Assembly (NCBI GenBank): GCA_030431825.1
Contig: JAUIIJ010000003.1
Location: forward strand, 44,084-108,083
Origin: Alphaproteobacteria bacterium
Lineage (GTDB): Bacteria > Pseudomonadota > Alphaproteobacteria > Rhodobacterales > Rhodobacteraceae
Reading direction: 5' to 3'
DNA: 64,000 nt
The notes under the pieces: generated by a model
The model's database searches: none
Seen by the model: the letters and a program-made list of their open reading frames with translations, nothing else
Told to the model about the DNA's origin: nothing
In this document: piece by piece, positions 33,937 through 44,503 of the stretch
Layout: every line of letters begins with the position of its first letter
How positions within the stretch are numbered: the stretch's first letter is position 1
Program-made: the position numbers and the translations under genes

Positions 33937-36222
33937 CTATTTCTTGGCGTCCTGCTCTTCGATCTGTGCCTGCACGACACCGCTGGCCGCGGCCGCGACG
34001 GCCTGTTTCTCGGTATCGCTCATCGTGTCGTCATGATCGAGGCCGGGTATGGCCACGCGAACCTCGCGGCGGGCGAATTCGATCCCGTTCTCGGCGAATT
34101 CCTCGCGGACGCGATTATAAATCTCCTTGCGGATGGTGAATTGCGTGCCGGGCTTTGCCATGAACTTGCCGCGCATGACGATGCCCACATCGTCGAATTG
34201 CAGCACGCCCTGGCTCTTGAACGGTTCGAGGAAATCGTCCTTGTAAAGGTCGTCCTGCATCATCTCAGCACCGATCTTCTTGAAGATCTTCTTGACCTTG
34301 TTGGGATCGGTGTCGAACGGTACGGTGAACATCAGCTTCATGATGACCCAGTCGCGGCTGAAATTGGTGACCTTTTCAATGCTGCCATAGGGGATGGTGT
34401 GCACGTTGCCGCGATGGTGGCGAAGCTGCATCGAGCGGATCGAGATTTTCTCGACCGTGCCCATGGTGCCCCCGACATCGACATATTCGCCGACGCGGAA
34501 TGCATCGTCGATCAGAAAGAAGATGCCAGAGACAATATCCGTCACCAGCTTTTGCGCGCCGAAACCGATGGCGAGCCCAAGGATACCGGCGCCGGCAAGA
34601 AGCGGGGTGATGTCCACGCCCAGTGCCCCGACCGCCAGCAGCGCAAAGATGACCACAATTGCCACCTGCGCGCAGAGTCGCAGCAGCGGAAGCACCGTGG
34701 CCAGCCTGGAACCGCCGGCGCCGCCGCCTTCGCCACCTGCGCTGTCTTCGCTGACCGGTCCTGAACTGGTCTGCTCCTTGGCCAGCTTGCGATTGATCCA
34801 GAGCGAGACAACCTCAAAGACGATGTAACCGATGGCGAGTGTGATCAGGAATTCGACCAGCCGCGCTCCGACACCCTGTCTTTGCGAGGTAAAGTCGGCA
34901 ACGTGCATGTCCCACGCATTCGCGATGAGCAGGATCACGATGCCCGCGATCAGAACGCGACCGATCCGGATATAGCTGCGTTTGGTGGCGCGATAGGCCT
35001 TTTCCGCAATCGCGCCTTCTCCGATCATCGGCGGCACGAGATGGCGAACCAGTCCGCGCACGAGCATGTCGAGCGGTGGGGCGAGAATGAGCCAGAACAT
35101 CGTCGTGTAATGCGCGCCCTTTTGCAGGGCTGCGGTTTGGCCGAGCCCCGTCAGCGTCGTGACCAGCACCCACATGACCGCAGCAACAGCCACCACGTAA
35201 TAGGGGTAGTTGCGGGAAACCAGTTCATCGAACTCCGACCGATCCGGGTCCGAACCACGCATGAGTTCGATCAGCCCATCGCGCGCGGTCCAGGCGATGA
35301 TGATGATATAGATGTAGACGGCGGTATCGAGCCAGAAGCCAAGACGTGTTTCGGCCAGCGGATAACCGAAGTTCAAATTGAAACCGACCACGAAAATGGT
35401 GAAACCGCACAGCAGGATGAGACCGACGAGGTTCCGGTGCAGGTACACGGCCCACCTGTCATCGAGGCTGACGAGGCGCAGGGCGGGTTTTGCCGGTGCG
35501 AGGACAAGACGCGAGACCGCCGCGGCAAGCCGTGGCCACCAGACGAGGTAGGTGGCAAAAGGGGCTGCAAAGCTCGCCTGTTGCGCATCGAGCAGCGCTT
35601 TGCCGACGGCGCGGACGGTGATGTAGAAGATGATGAGACCGAAAATCTCGCGCATGAAGCGCCGGAAGAGAAAGTTCAGTGATTCCGACAGGGTGGCCGT
35701 GTCCGAATGCGGAATGCTGCGTTGCCAGCGTTTGGTCAGACGTTCAGCCAGGTATTCGACGCCAAAACCGATTGCCAGCGCGATCGCCGTCAGGCCGAGC
35801 AACTTGAACACGCCGCCAGCGCCGCCGAAATCACTGAAAAAGATCGCGATGGTCTGTCCCTGCTTCTGGACGAGCGTGGGCAGTTTGGCAATCGCATCAA
35901 GGGGATTGGAGTAGAAGGCGACCCAGAGGGTATTGAGACGGCTGAAGAATCCCGGCCTTGAGGGGTCACCTTCGGTTTCGGCATCCGCCACGGCATCGAG
36001 CCGATCCAGCAACATGGCCCGCACCTGATCGTCCGACATGCGCGCAACCATCTCGCGCACGGCGTCCTGGGTGAGCGGTTCGGGAAGTTCGGTCAATGCG
36101 GATGTATCGCCGTTGTCTGACCCGCGGTCCGCCGCCTGTGTCTGGCTCTGGACTCCGGTTGCGGCGGTCAGCAGGGCAATGACGGTCAAGACCACTGCGC
36201 AAAAACGCGAAACAAGACCCAT
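33937..36222 (-). CDS. Large MscS-family mechanosensitive channel
   Basis: A 761-residue membrane protein with a signal peptide (1-28), a periplasmic N-terminal region (about 30-110), about eight to ten membrane spans, and the MscS core near 527-740. In the core, LLAGAGILGLAIGFGAQKLVTDIVSGIFFLIDDAFRVGEYVDVGG is the pore helix plus beta domain, then IPYGSIEKVTNFSRDW. The size places it with MscK/YbdG-like paralogues rather than the 286-residue MscS. It would release solutes on hypo-osmotic shock. A linker with EDSAGGEGGGAGG lies just before the core. Confidence 0.93.
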   Translation of the reverse strand: MGLVSRFCAVVLTVIALLTAATGVQSQTQAADRGSDNGDTSALTELPEPLTQDAVREMVARMSDDQVRAMLLDRLDAVADAETEGDPSRPGFFSRLNTLWVAFYSNPLDAIAKLPTLVQKQGQTIAIFFSDFGGAGGVFKLLGLTAIALAIGFGVEYLAERLTKRWQRSIPHSDTATLSESLNFLFRRFMREIFGLIIFYITVRAVGKALLDAQQASFAAPFATYLVWWPRLAAAVSRLVLAPAKPALRLVSLDDRWAVYLHRNLVGLILLCGFTIFVVGFNLNFGYPLAETRLGFWLDTAVYIYIIIIAWTARDGLIELMRGSDPDRSEFDELVSRNYPYYVVAVAAVMWVLVTTLTGLGQTAALQKGAHYTTMFWLILAPPLDMLVRGLVRHLVPPMIGEGAIAEKAYRATKRSYIRIGRVLIAGIVILLIANAWDMHVADFTSQRQGVGARLVEFLITLAIGYIVFEVVSLWINRKLAKEQTSSGPVSEDSAGGEGGGAGGSRLATVLPLLRLCAQVAIVVIFALLAVGALGVDITPLLAGAGILGLAIGFGAQKLVTDIVSGIFFLIDDAFRVGEYVDVGGTMGTVEKISIRSMQLRHHRGNVHTIPYGSIEKVTNFSRDWVIMKLMFTVPFDTDPNKVKKIFKKIGAEMMQDDLYKDDFLEPFKSQGVLQFDDVGIVMRGKFMAKPGTQFTIRKEIYNRVREEFAENGIEFARREVRVAIPGLDHDDTMSDTEKQAVAAAASGVVQAQIEEQDAKK

Positions 36223-36354
36223 AATTCAACTCCCCGGCGATGTATTCCTGTTGTTGTCGCTCTCATTGGCGTGAATTCGCTGAAAATTCAACATATTTGG
36301 GCATTTCAAATCGGTCGGGCGTGCCGCTGAGACGGGAATGCGGCGGCGCGGGCC

Positions 36355-36383
36355 AAAAAAAAGGCCGAGCACTAAGCTCGGCC
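36355..36383 (-). terminator. Terminator of the LysR gene at 36511-37428
   Basis: GGCCGAGC at 36363-36370, loop of 5, GCTCGGCC at 36376-36383. Eight A residues at 36355-36362 give a perfect U-tract on the minus strand. It lies 128 bases after the LysR stop; nothing else on that strand ends here. Confidence 0.85.
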
Positions 36384-36510
36384 GAAGTCCAACAGGGAGG
36401 TATGAAGTGATGAGCTTTTGGGCATCAATCGCTTCACAAGTTCAATTAGGCGTCGGTTTGTGTTCGATCAAGGCCCATAATGACGCATCAATGGCAAAGC
36501 CGCTATGCGC

Positions 36511-37428
36511 CTATTGCATGTCTTGACTATTCTCAAGTGATCTCAAATGTTTACGGTAAGTAATGATTTCTTCCTGGACGAAGTCCCGAAAGGCGGCAAT
36601 CCGCTGAGATTGTCGCAGTTCCTCGGGGTAGGCGAGGAACACCGGAACATCGGCCGATTCAATTTCGGGCAGGACCCGCACCAGTTGCGGGAAATCGTGA
36701 GTCACGTAATCCGGGAGGACGCCAATTCCGACATTGTGCAAGACGCCTTGCAGAACGCCGAAATAATTGTTGATCGTAAGCGTCGAGCGTGGATTGTACG
36801 CCATCAGTGACTGCACCAGCGTTGCGCCCGCCACGGCCTGTGCGGCGTCGGTTTTCTGACAGATCAGCCGATGGTCCGCGATATCTTCGATGGTCTGCGG
36901 AATGCCGTTCTGATCCAGGTATTCGCGGGATGCATACATCAGCATCTGTACCGACATCAGGCGCTTGCGGATCAGATCGGCCTGGCTTGGCTCTTTCATC
37001 CGGATGGCAACGTCCGCTTCGCGCATGGGCAGGTCCAGAACGCGTTCATCGAGGATGAGGTCAACCTTGAGTTCCGGATATTTTTCATAGAGCTTGGGCA
37101 GGCGCGGCGCCAGCCAGAGCAGCCCGAAGCCAAAGGTCGTCGTGACGCGCAATTCGCCAAAAACCTCTTCTTCGCTGTCCTTGATGCGCGCTGCGGCAGT
37201 TTCCAAGCGTTTGGACATGGAATTGGTCGCGTCGAACAACAATTCGCCCTGCTCGGTCAGAATCAGACCGCGTGCGTGGCGATGAAACAGCGTGGCGCCG
37301 AGCGTGTCTTCGAGCGCGCGGATTTGCCGGCTCACGGCCGATTGCGACAGATTGAGCCGGTCCCCGGCGTGTGTCAGGCTGCCGGCATCTGCAACGGCGT
37401 GAAAAATTCTGAGCTTGTCCCAATCCAT
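36511..37428 (-). CDS. LysR-type regulator divergent from the indolepyruvate oxidoreductase
   Basis: A 305-residue LysR protein from ATG 37428. The HTH is DWDKLRIFHAVADAGSLTHAGDRLNLSQSAVSRQIRALE, followed by LFHRHARGLILTEQGELL, typical of the family. The effector domain ends in YRKHLRSLENSQDMQ. An ATG at 37476 has AAGGAG 3 bases upstream and would add 16 residues; I keep the conserved MDWDKL start. Divergence from the ior gene makes it the likely regulator of that gene; no ligand is evident. Confidence 0.85.
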   Translation of the reverse strand: MDWDKLRIFHAVADAGSLTHAGDRLNLSQSAVSRQIRALEDTLGATLFHRHARGLILTEQGELLFDATNSMSKRLETAAARIKDSEEEVFGELRVTTTFGFGLLWLAPRLPKLYEKYPELKVDLILDERVLDLPMREADVAIRMKEPSQADLIRKRLMSVQMLMYASREYLDQNGIPQTIEDIADHRLICQKTDAAQAVAGATLVQSLMAYNPRSTLTINNYFGVLQGVLHNVGIGVLPDYVTHDFPQLVRVLPEIESADVPVFLAYPEELRQSQRIAAFRDFVQEEIITYRKHLRSLENSQDMQ

Positions 37429-37593
37429 CGGTGAAGCCTTTGATCCTTTGTGTTGACCCATAAGAAGGGCCGCCATGCACTCCTTGCAACAGTCGTATCG
37501 TCGCGGCAATCGTGTTTTTGGACTATACGGGTCAGGGTTTATGACCTATTATTCGTTCTCAGCAAGCATAATCATGTATAGCGGGAGGCCAAC

Positions 37594-40500
37594 ATGAGCA
37601 CGCAAAAGATCTCGTTGAATGATCGTTTCGACCTGAGCAAAAGCCCCATCATGCTCAACGGGACGCAGGCGCTGGTCCGATTGATGCTCATGCAAAGCGC
37701 GCGCGACAAGGCGGCAGGGCTGAATACGGCGGGATTGGTGACCGGGTATCGGGGATCGCCACTCGGGGCTGTCGACCTGCAGATGCAACGCGCCGCGAAA
37801 CCTCTGGCAGAACATGATGTGACGTTTCAGTTGGGATTGAACGAGGATCTCGCGGCGACCGCCCTTTGGGGGAGTCAGCAGGCGGAATTGCGCGGCGACG
37901 GCAGGTACGACGGTGTGTTCGGTCTCTGGTACGGCAAGGGGCCGGGCATCGACCGTTCCGGCGATCCGATGAAGCACGCCAACATGGCCGGCACCAGCCG
38001 TCATGGCGGTGTTCTGATGGCGATGGGCGACGATCACACCGGTGAATCGAGCACGGTGCTGCATCAGAGCGAATGGGCGCTGGTGGACGCCTATATGCCC
38101 GTGATCAGCCCGGCGGGTGTGCAGGAAATCCTCGACTACGGCATCTATGGCTATGCCCTGTCGCGATTTTCCGGGCTCTGGGTCGGATTGAAGACGATGA
38201 AGGACACCATCGAGGTGACCTCGGTCGTGGATGGTGATCCGATGCGCATGCAACTGGTCATGCCCGAATTCGAGATGCCCGAAGGCGGGCTGAACATCCG
38301 TCTGGTCGATACGCCGACCGCGCAGGAAGCGCGTGTGATCGACTACAAGCGCTTTGCCGCCGAAGCCTTTGCGCGCGCCAACCGGATCGACAAGCGTGTC
38401 TGGGGCAAACCCGGCGCCAGGATCGGTTTTGTCGCGGCGGGCAAGAACTGGCTGGACCTGGTGCACGCGATGTCGTTGCTGAATATAGATGAGACCGAGG
38501 CCGAGCGCCTGGGCATCACGACCTACAAGGTCGGCCAGACCTTTCCGCTTGACATGGACAGCTTTCATGAGTGGGCCGAGGGTCTGGATCTGATCGTCGT
38601 TGTCGAGGAAAAACGCAAACTGATCGAGGTACAGGTCAAGGAAGCGATCTTTGACGATCGTGGCGGTCGCCGGGTGTATGGCTGGCACAAGGGCGACACG
38701 TGGGAGCACGGTCGCCGGATGGAGCTGTTCCCGACGCGCGGCGCGCTTGATCCGATCATGATCGCCGAAAAACTGGGGGAGATCCTGCTCGAAGAGGGGC
38801 GGGAAACCGACGGAATCCGGGCGGGCATGGCTGCGCTGGATGATGCGCGCCGCAACGACAATGCCGAAGAGATCGCTGCGCGGCTGCCGTATTTCTGTTC
38901 CGGTTGTCCGCACAACAGTTCTACCAGACTGCCCGATGGCAGCCGCGCCTATGCCGGGATCGGTTGCCATTACATGGCGCAATGGATGGATCGCTCCACG
39001 ATTGGCTATACCCATATGGGGGGTGAGGGGGCGAACTGGATCGGTGAGGCGCCGTTTTCCAAAACCAGGCATGTTTTCCAGAACCTTGGCGACGGCACGT
39101 ATAATCATTCCGGTATCCAGGCCATCCGCGCGGCGCAGGCCGCCGGGACCAACATCACCTACAAGATCCTGTACAACGATGCCGTGGCGATGACAGGCGG
39201 ACAGCATAACGAAGGCGATCTTGATGCGCCGCGCATCGCGCGAGAGTTGAAGGCCATCGGGATCGAACGTGTTGCCGTCGTCTATGACGAAAAGGAAGAG
39301 CCCGCGCGTGATGTCTTTCCCAAGGGGCTGGAATGGCACGAAAGGGCCGAGATGGATGCCGTGCAGCGCGAATATCGCGAGATCGAGGGTGTCAGCGCTA
39401 TCATCTATATCCAGACCTGTGCCGCGGAGAAGCGACGCCGGCGCAAGCGCGGCCAATTCCCCGATCCGGACAAGCGCGTCTTCATCAATACCGATATCTG
39501 CGAGGGCTGTGGCGATTGCGGGGTGCAGTCGAACTGTGTGTCGATCGTCCCGGTCGAGACCGAACTGGGCCGCAAGCGGGCCATCGACCAGTCCAGTTGC
39601 AACAAGGATTTCTCCTGTCTCAAGGGCTTCTGTCCGTCTTTCGTGACGCTCGAAGGCGCGAGGATCAGGAAGGAAGCCACCACCGAACTGACGCTGCCGG
39701 ATCTGCCGGAACCCGAACTGCCCGAGATCAACGGCACGCATAACGTGGTGATAACCGGCGTCGGGGGTACGGGCGTCGTGACCATCGGCGCGCTGATGGC
39801 GCAGGCCGCGCAGATCGACGGCAAGGGGGCCGGCATGATGGAGATGGCCGGGCTCGCCCAGAAGGGCGGTGCGGTCCATATCCACTGCCGTCTGGCCAAC
39901 AGGCCCGAGGACATCAGCGCGATCCGGGTTGCGACGGGCGAGGCGCATGCCCTCATCGGCGGTGACCTGGTTGTCAGCGCCGGGTCCAAGACGTTGGGTC
40001 TGACCAAGACCGGGCAGACCGGCGCGGTGGTTAACAGCCACGAGATCATCACCGGGGATTTCACCCGCAACACCGAGTTTGCGCTTCCGTTTGATCGGCT
40101 GGAACTCGCGTTGCAGGCGCGGATCAAGGATCGGCTCGACCTGTTCGATGCGTCGGATCTGGCGCGCGCGACACTTGGCGACTCGATCTTTTCCAACATG
40201 ATGGTGTTCGGCGGCGCGTGGCAGCGCGGATTGATCCCGTTGAGCTATGAGGCGATCACCGGCGCGATCCAATTGAATGGCGCGGCGGTGGAACGGAACC
40301 TGCGGGCGTTCGAAATCGGTCGCTGGGCGGTTCTCTATCCCGAAGAGGCGGCGGGATTGTCACGACCCAAGGTGATCGCACTGCCCAAGACGCTGGACGA
40401 GACCATTGCCTATCGCGCCGATCACCTGACGCAGTATCAGAACAAGCGACTTGCAAGGAAATATCGTAGCTTGCTGGACCCGATCGAGCATGCGGACCTG

Positions 40501-41016
40501 AAAGAGGCGGTTGCCAGGGGGTATCACAAGCTGCTGTCCTACAAGGACGAGTACGAAGTTGCGCGTCTGTTGCTGAGCAGTGAGGAAAAGGCCGCTGCAG
40601 AGTTCGACGGCGATTTCAAGATGACGTTCCACCTGGCGCCGCCCATTCTGGGGGGCAAGGGATCGGACGGGCGTCCGAAAAAACGCGAATTCGGCTCGTG
40701 GATGCGGACGCCGCTCAAGCTGTTGCGCGGTCTCAAGGGGCTGCGCGGCACGCCGCTGGATGTGTTTGGCTATAGTGAAGAACGCAAGATGGAGCGCGCC
40801 CTGATCCGACAATACGAGACGGATATGGCCGAAATCCTGCCCAATGTCACCGCGCAGACGATGGAGGTGGCAATTGCATTGGCGCGCTTGCCGCTCGACA
40901 TTCGCGGCTTTGGTCCGGTCAAGGCCGCAAGCGAGGCCAAGGCGGCGAAACGGCGCGAGGAATTGCTGGCGACATTCCGCAGCGGCGGTTCGAAATTCTC
41001 GGAAGCTGCGGAATAA
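37594..41016 (+). CDS. Fused indolepyruvate:ferredoxin oxidoreductase (IorA-IorB type)
   Basis: A 1,140-residue single chain carrying what archaea split into two subunits. In order: the alpha pyrimidine/transketolase-like domain, the TPP-binding GDGTYNHSG near residue 499, an [4Fe-4S] region near 634-680 (CEGCGDCGVQSNC and CNKDFSCLKGFC), and the gamma-like domain starting at VITGVGGTGVVTIGAL near 719, ending with a long C-terminal extension. It decarboxylates aryl- or branched-chain 2-oxo acids to acyl-CoA with ferredoxin reduction. GGGAGG precedes ATG 37594. Bacterial fused forms usually act on aromatic or branched-chain oxo acids; the substrate is not readable here. Confidence 0.93.
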   Translation: MSTQKISLNDRFDLSKSPIMLNGTQALVRLMLMQSARDKAAGLNTAGLVTGYRGSPLGAVDLQMQRAAKPLAEHDVTFQLGLNEDLAATALWGSQQAELRGDGRYDGVFGLWYGKGPGIDRSGDPMKHANMAGTSRHGGVLMAMGDDHTGESSTVLHQSEWALVDAYMPVISPAGVQEILDYGIYGYALSRFSGLWVGLKTMKDTIEVTSVVDGDPMRMQLVMPEFEMPEGGLNIRLVDTPTAQEARVIDYKRFAAEAFARANRIDKRVWGKPGARIGFVAAGKNWLDLVHAMSLLNIDETEAERLGITTYKVGQTFPLDMDSFHEWAEGLDLIVVVEEKRKLIEVQVKEAIFDDRGGRRVYGWHKGDTWEHGRRMELFPTRGALDPIMIAEKLGEILLEEGRETDGIRAGMAALDDARRNDNAEEIAARLPYFCSGCPHNSSTRLPDGSRAYAGIGCHYMAQWMDRSTIGYTHMGGEGANWIGEAPFSKTRHVFQNLGDGTYNHSGIQAIRAAQAAGTNITYKILYNDAVAMTGGQHNEGDLDAPRIARELKAIGIERVAVVYDEKEEPARDVFPKGLEWHERAEMDAVQREYREIEGVSAIIYIQTCAAEKRRRRKRGQFPDPDKRVFINTDICEGCGDCGVQSNCVSIVPVETELGRKRAIDQSSCNKDFSCLKGFCPSFVTLEGARIRKEATTELTLPDLPEPELPEINGTHNVVITGVGGTGVVTIGALMAQAAQIDGKGAGMMEMAGLAQKGGAVHIHCRLANRPEDISAIRVATGEAHALIGGDLVVSAGSKTLGLTKTGQTGAVVNSHEIITGDFTRNTEFALPFDRLELALQARIKDRLDLFDASDLARATLGDSIFSNMMVFGGAWQRGLIPLSYEAITGAIQLNGAAVERNLRAFEIGRWAVLYPEEAAGLSRPKVIALPKTLDETIAYRADHLTQYQNKRLARKYRSLLDPIEHADLKEAVARGYHKLLSYKDEYEVARLLLSSEEKAAAEFDGDFKMTFHLAPPILGGKGSDGRPKKREFGSWMRTPLKLLRGLKGLRGTPLDVFGYSEERKMERALIRQYETDMAEILPNVTAQTMEVAIALARLPLDIRGFGPVKAASEAKAAKRREELLATFRSGGSKFSEAAE

Positions 41017-41112
41017 GGCGATTCGCTTGAAATATCTCGCATCACCAACGCATTGATATCTTTGATTTCAGGCAGCGTCAGGCGAGTCAGGTCTATCGCG
41101 AAATGCCATAGG

Positions 41113-41136
41113 AAAACTGATACAAAACTGATGTAT
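41113..41136. repeat. Short direct and inverted repeats upstream of the acyltransferase
   Basis: AAAACTGAT occurs twice with an 11-base period (41113-41121 and 41124-41132) and ATACA-N7-TGTAT forms an inverted repeat at 41120-41136, in the 176-base gap before the acyltransferase gene. The helical-turn spacing could mark a two-subunit regulator site. The evidence is weak. Confidence 0.25.
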
Positions 41137-41192
41137 GCCGCCTGAATATGACAGGTGGCGGCCGGGTCCGTTACGCAACGATGGTGGCCTGC

Positions 41193-42071
41193 ATGAACTC
41201 ACGCCGGCATGTGGTGCGCGACATTTCCTATTCTCACTCCGCCGCGTCGCGTGGCGGTCGCGCCATGATCCGTCTGATTGAAAACAGCACCGGAAGGATC
41301 AGACTGATCCGGCGCGCGAGGGGCTACCAAGAGGACGTGGCGCGGGGGCGGGATTTCTGGTCGGTGATGGTCGAGCGATATGGCCTTACGCTGAATGTGG
41401 TCGGGGGATCGCTGGCCAATATTCCCGCGGAAGGCCCGCTGATCCTGATTGCGAATCATCCTTATGGCATCCTCGACGGTTTGATGATGGGGCACATCCT
41501 GTCGCGGACCCGCGGGGATTTTCGCATCCTTGCGCATCGAATCTTTCGCAGGGCCGAGGAGCTGGAAAGAGTCGTGTTGCCGATTTCGTTTGACGAGACC
41601 AAAGAGGCGGTGCGCCAGAACATCGAGACCCGCAAGACGGCGCTTGGCTATCTGGAGCGGGGCGGCGCCATCGGAATCTTCCCCGGCGGCACGGTCAGCA
41701 CCGGGGTCAGGCCGTTTTCCCATCCGATGGATCCGGGCTGGCGCAGCTTTACCGCGCGGATGGTCGCCAAGTCCGAAGCCACGGTGGTTCCGCTGTTTTT
41801 CGAGGGTCACACCAGCCGATTGTTCCAGATCGCCAGCCATCTGCATACGAACCTGCGCATGGGTTTGCTGCTGAAAGAGTTTCACAAGCGCGTGGATCGT
41901 CCGGTCGAGGTTGTGATCGGAAAACCGCTGGGGCGCGACATTCTTGCGCCGATGACCAAAGACTCGAAAGCGATGATGGATTTTCTGCGAAAAGCGACTT
42001 ATGAGCTGTCTCCAACGCCATTGAAGTCTTATGACTATGGCTGTGAGTTTGAGGACAAGCATCGCGCTTGA
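41193..42071 (+). CDS. 1-acylglycerol-3-phosphate acyltransferase-like (PlsC/OlsA family)
   Basis: A 292-residue membrane-associated acyltransferase. The catalytic NHxxxxD motif is [21 protein letters not shown] and VPLFFEGH follow as substrate-contact blocks. The start [27 protein letters not shown] is shared by rhodobacterial relatives. The family uses acyl-ACP or acyl-CoA to acylate lysophosphatidate or lyso-ornithine lipids. ATG 41193 is favoured over 41148 and 41181 because the conserved text starts here; the ribosome site is weak. Confidence 0.8.
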   Translation: MNSRRHVVRDISYSHSAASRGGRAMIRLIENSTGRIRLIRRARGYQEDVARGRDFWSVMVERYGLTLNVVGGSLANIPAEGPLILIANHPYGILDGLMMGHILSRTRGDFRILAHRIFRRAEELERVVLPISFDETKEAVRQNIETRKTALGYLERGGAIGIFPGGTVSTGVRPFSHPMDPGWRSFTARMVAKSEATVVPLFFEGHTSRLFQIASHLHTNLRMGLLLKEFHKRVDRPVEVVIGKPLGRDILAPMTKDSKAMMDFLRKATYELSPTPLKSYDYGCEFEDKHRA

Positions 42072-42076
42072 GCAAA

Positions 42077-42886
42077 ATGGCAGTAGGTATTTTCGATTCC
42101 GGGCTGGGCGGGCTGACCGTTCTTGCGGCGGCGCAGAAGCGCTTGCCCGATGTGGATTTCCTGTATCTCGGAGACAGCGCGAACGCGCCATACGGGGTGC
42201 GCGATGCGGATGACGTGTACAATCTGACGACCAGGGCGGTCGAACGCCTGTGGGACGCGGGCTGCGATCTGGTGATTCTGGCCTGCAATACCGCGAGCGC
42301 CGCGGCGCTGCGCCGGATGCAGGAAGGCGGATTGCCCAAGGGAAAACGCGTGCTGGGTGTCTTTGTCCCGCTGATCGAGGCGCTGACCGAGCGGCAATGG
42401 GGGGACAATTCGCCGCCCCGCGAAGTCGCGGTCAAGCATGTCGCGCTGTTTGCCACCCCGGCAACCGTTGCCAGCCGCGCCTTTCAGCGGGAACTGGCGT
42501 TTCGGGCGATCGGCGTGGATGTCGAGGCGCAGGCCTGTGGCGGTGTCGTCGACGCGATCGAAGAGGGCGACATGATCCTGGCCGAGGCGCTGGTGCGGAG
42601 CCATGTGGACGCGCTCAGACGCAAGATGCCGCATCCGCAGGCTGCGATTCTGGGATGCACGCATTATCCGTTGATGCAGGAGGCGTTCCAGGACGCGCTT
42701 GGCCGGGATGTGCAGGTATTCAGCCAGGGCACGCTGGTGGCCGATAGTCTCGCGGATTATCTCGAACGGCACCCCGATATGCTGGGAAGGGGCGAGGGTG
42801 GCTATCTTACCACGGGCGATGCCAGCCGTGTGAGCGACCGCGCGACGCAATTCCTGCGACGACAGATCACGTTTGCCGCGGCCTGA
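42077..42886 (+). CDS. murI: Glutamate racemase
   Basis: Produces D-glutamate for peptidoglycan. The 269-residue protein has [24 protein letters not shown], the first catalytic Cys in [13 protein letters not shown] and the second in [15 protein letters not shown] at 42068 overlaps the upstream stop and could start it; the ATG at 42077 is preferred. It lies 5 bases after the acyltransferase gene. Confidence 0.95.
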   Translation: MAVGIFDSGLGGLTVLAAAQKRLPDVDFLYLGDSANAPYGVRDADDVYNLTTRAVERLWDAGCDLVILACNTASAAALRRMQEGGLPKGKRVLGVFVPLIEALTERQWGDNSPPREVAVKHVALFATPATVASRAFQRELAFRAIGVDVEAQACGGVVDAIEEGDMILAEALVRSHVDALRRKMPHPQAAILGCTHYPLMQEAFQDALGRDVQVFSQGTLVADSLADYLERHPDMLGRGEGGYLTTGDASRVSDRATQFLRRQITFAAA

Positions 42887-42981
42887 TCCGGATCAAGGCG
42901 CGACCCAGACCTCTCCGCTAGTCCTGTCCTTGCTGGCACGGGCTGCATCTCTCTACCCACGATCAAAGAACGATTCATGAC

Positions 42982-44010
42982 ATGACCCACAAAATCGCAA
43001 TCCTTGGTGCCAGCGGCTATACTGGCGCAGAACTGATCCGGCTGATTGCCGGGCATCCCCACATGGAGATCGTCGCCCTGTCCGGCGAGCGCAAGGCCGG
43101 TATGAAGATGACCGATGTGTTTCCCCATCTGCGCCACATGGCGCTTCCGACCCTGTGCAAGATCGACGAGATCGATTTTTCCGGCGTGGACCTGTGTTTT
43201 TGCGCCTTGCCGCACAAGACCAGTCAGCAGGTGATCCGCGATCTTCCGGCGGATCTCAAGGTGGTCGATCTGTCGGCGGATTTCCGGCTGCGCGATCCCG
43301 AAGCCTATCACAAATGGTATGGCAACGCCCATGCGGCGCTGGAGCAACAGGAGAAGGCGGTTTACGGGCTGAGCGAATTCTATCGCGAGCAGATAAAGGG
43401 TGCGAGACTGGTTGCCGGAACCGGATGCAATGCCGCGACCGGGCAATTTGCGTTGCGCCCCCTGATCTCGGCGGGCGTGATCGATCTGGATGACATCATC
43501 CTCGATCTGAAATGTGCAGTGTCCGGCGCGGGGCGCAGTCTCAAGGAAAACCTGCTGCACGCGGAACTGAGCGAGGGCTACAACGCCTATGCGATCGGCG
43601 GCACGCACCGGCATCTTGGAGAGTTCGACCAGGAATTCAGCGCGTTGGCGGGTCGGCCGGTCAGGGTGCAGTTCACTCCCCACCTGATCCCGGCAAACCG
43701 GGGCATTCTGGCGACGGTCTACGTCAAGGGGGATGCGCATGAGATTTACCGGGCCTTCGAGAATGCGTATGCCGACGAGCCCTTTGTCGAACTCCTGCCG
43801 TTCGGCGAGGCGCCGAGCACCCACCATGTGCGTGGATCGAATTTTGTTCATATCGGCGTCGCCGCCGACCGGATCGAAGGCCGCACCATCGTGATCGCGG
43901 CGCTGGATAACCTGACAAAAGGAAGCAGCGGGCAGGCGTTGCAAAACGCCAACCTGATGTTAGGTGAGGACGAAACGACCGGTCTGATGATGGCGCCGCT
44001 GTTCCCCTGA
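42982..44010 (+). CDS. argC: N-acetyl-gamma-glutamyl-phosphate reductase
   Basis: NADPH-dependent third step of arginine synthesis. The 342-residue protein has the Rossmann loop [34 protein letters not shown] and GGTHRHLGE, and a Cys in [11 protein letters not shown] as the active-site residue. That Cys context differs from the common N-P-G-C-Y-P-T but is, as far as I recall, regular in Rhodobacteraceae. It lies 46 bases upstream of ccmE. Confidence 0.94.
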   Translation: MTHKIAILGASGYTGAELIRLIAGHPHMEIVALSGERKAGMKMTDVFPHLRHMALPTLCKIDEIDFSGVDLCFCALPHKTSQQVIRDLPADLKVVDLSADFRLRDPEAYHKWYGNAHAALEQQEKAVYGLSEFYREQIKGARLVAGTGCNAATGQFALRPLISAGVIDLDDIILDLKCAVSGAGRSLKENLLHAELSEGYNAYAIGGTHRHLGEFDQEFSALAGRPVRVQFTPHLIPANRGILATVYVKGDAHEIYRAFENAYADEPFVELLPFGEAPSTHHVRGSNFVHIGVAADRIEGRTIVIAALDNLTKGSSGQALQNANLMLGEDETTGLMMAPLFP

Positions 44011-44056
44011 CGCGCGCAGGCGGTTCGGCGCGGGACGCGCAACGAGGAGGTACGGG

Positions 44057-44503
44057 ATGCGAAACCTGAAAAAGCAACGCCGGATGCAGGTGATCGCGGT
44101 GGCGGCGGTGTCGTTGCTGCTGGCGACGGCGCTGATCGGATACGGGATGCGCGACGGTATCAACTTCTTCCGCGCGCCGAGCCAGGTTCTCGAGGAACCA
44201 CCGGCGCCGAGCGAAGTGTTCCGAATCGGAGGGCTTGTCGAGGAAGGTACGCTCGAGCGCGGCCAGGGCGAGGTGATCCGCTTTTCGGTGACGGATGGCG
44301 GGGCGTCCGTACCGGTGACCTTCTCGGGGGTTCTGCCCGATCTGTTCGCCGAGAATCAGGGGATGATCGGCACCGGAAGCTATATTAACGGTGTCTTTGA
44401 AGCCACTGAAATACTTGCGAAACACGATGAAACCTACATGCCGAAGGAAGTCGTGGATGCGCTCAAGGAACAGGGCGTTTACCAGGAGCCGAGCGACAGC
44501 TGA
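44057..44503 (+). CDS. ccmE: Cytochrome c-type biogenesis haem chaperone CcmE
   Basis: Periplasmic, membrane-anchored chaperone that carries haem covalently on a His and passes it to CcmF/H. The 148-residue protein has a KKQRRM start, one N-terminal span (about 11-30), FRIGGLVEEGTL and the haem-binding His123 in LAKHDETYMP. It is followed not by the ccmF gene, as usual, but by a muramidase and a holin gene. Confidence 0.95.
   Translation: MRNLKKQRRMQVIAVAAVSLLLATALIGYGMRDGINFFRAPSQVLEEPPAPSEVFRIGGLVEEGTLERGQGEVIRFSVTDGGASVPVTFSGVLPDLFAENQGMIGTGSYINGVFEATEILAKHDETYMPKEVVDALKEQGVYQEPSDS

Noticed and set aside
36338..36526. Small plus-strand frame between the MscS and LysR genes
   Set aside because: It contains the LysR terminator hairpin and has no start signal.
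37549..40272. Long minus-strand frame opposite the indolepyruvate oxidoreductase
   Set aside because: It lies wholly inside a confirmed gene on the other strand; its His/Arg-rich text is typical of shadow translation.
42982..44010. ArgC active-site variant as a sign of a LysY-type enzyme
   Set aside because: The GTGCNAATG context looked unusual but, from memory, is common to ArgC in this bacterial family, and the rest of the protein is ArgC-like.
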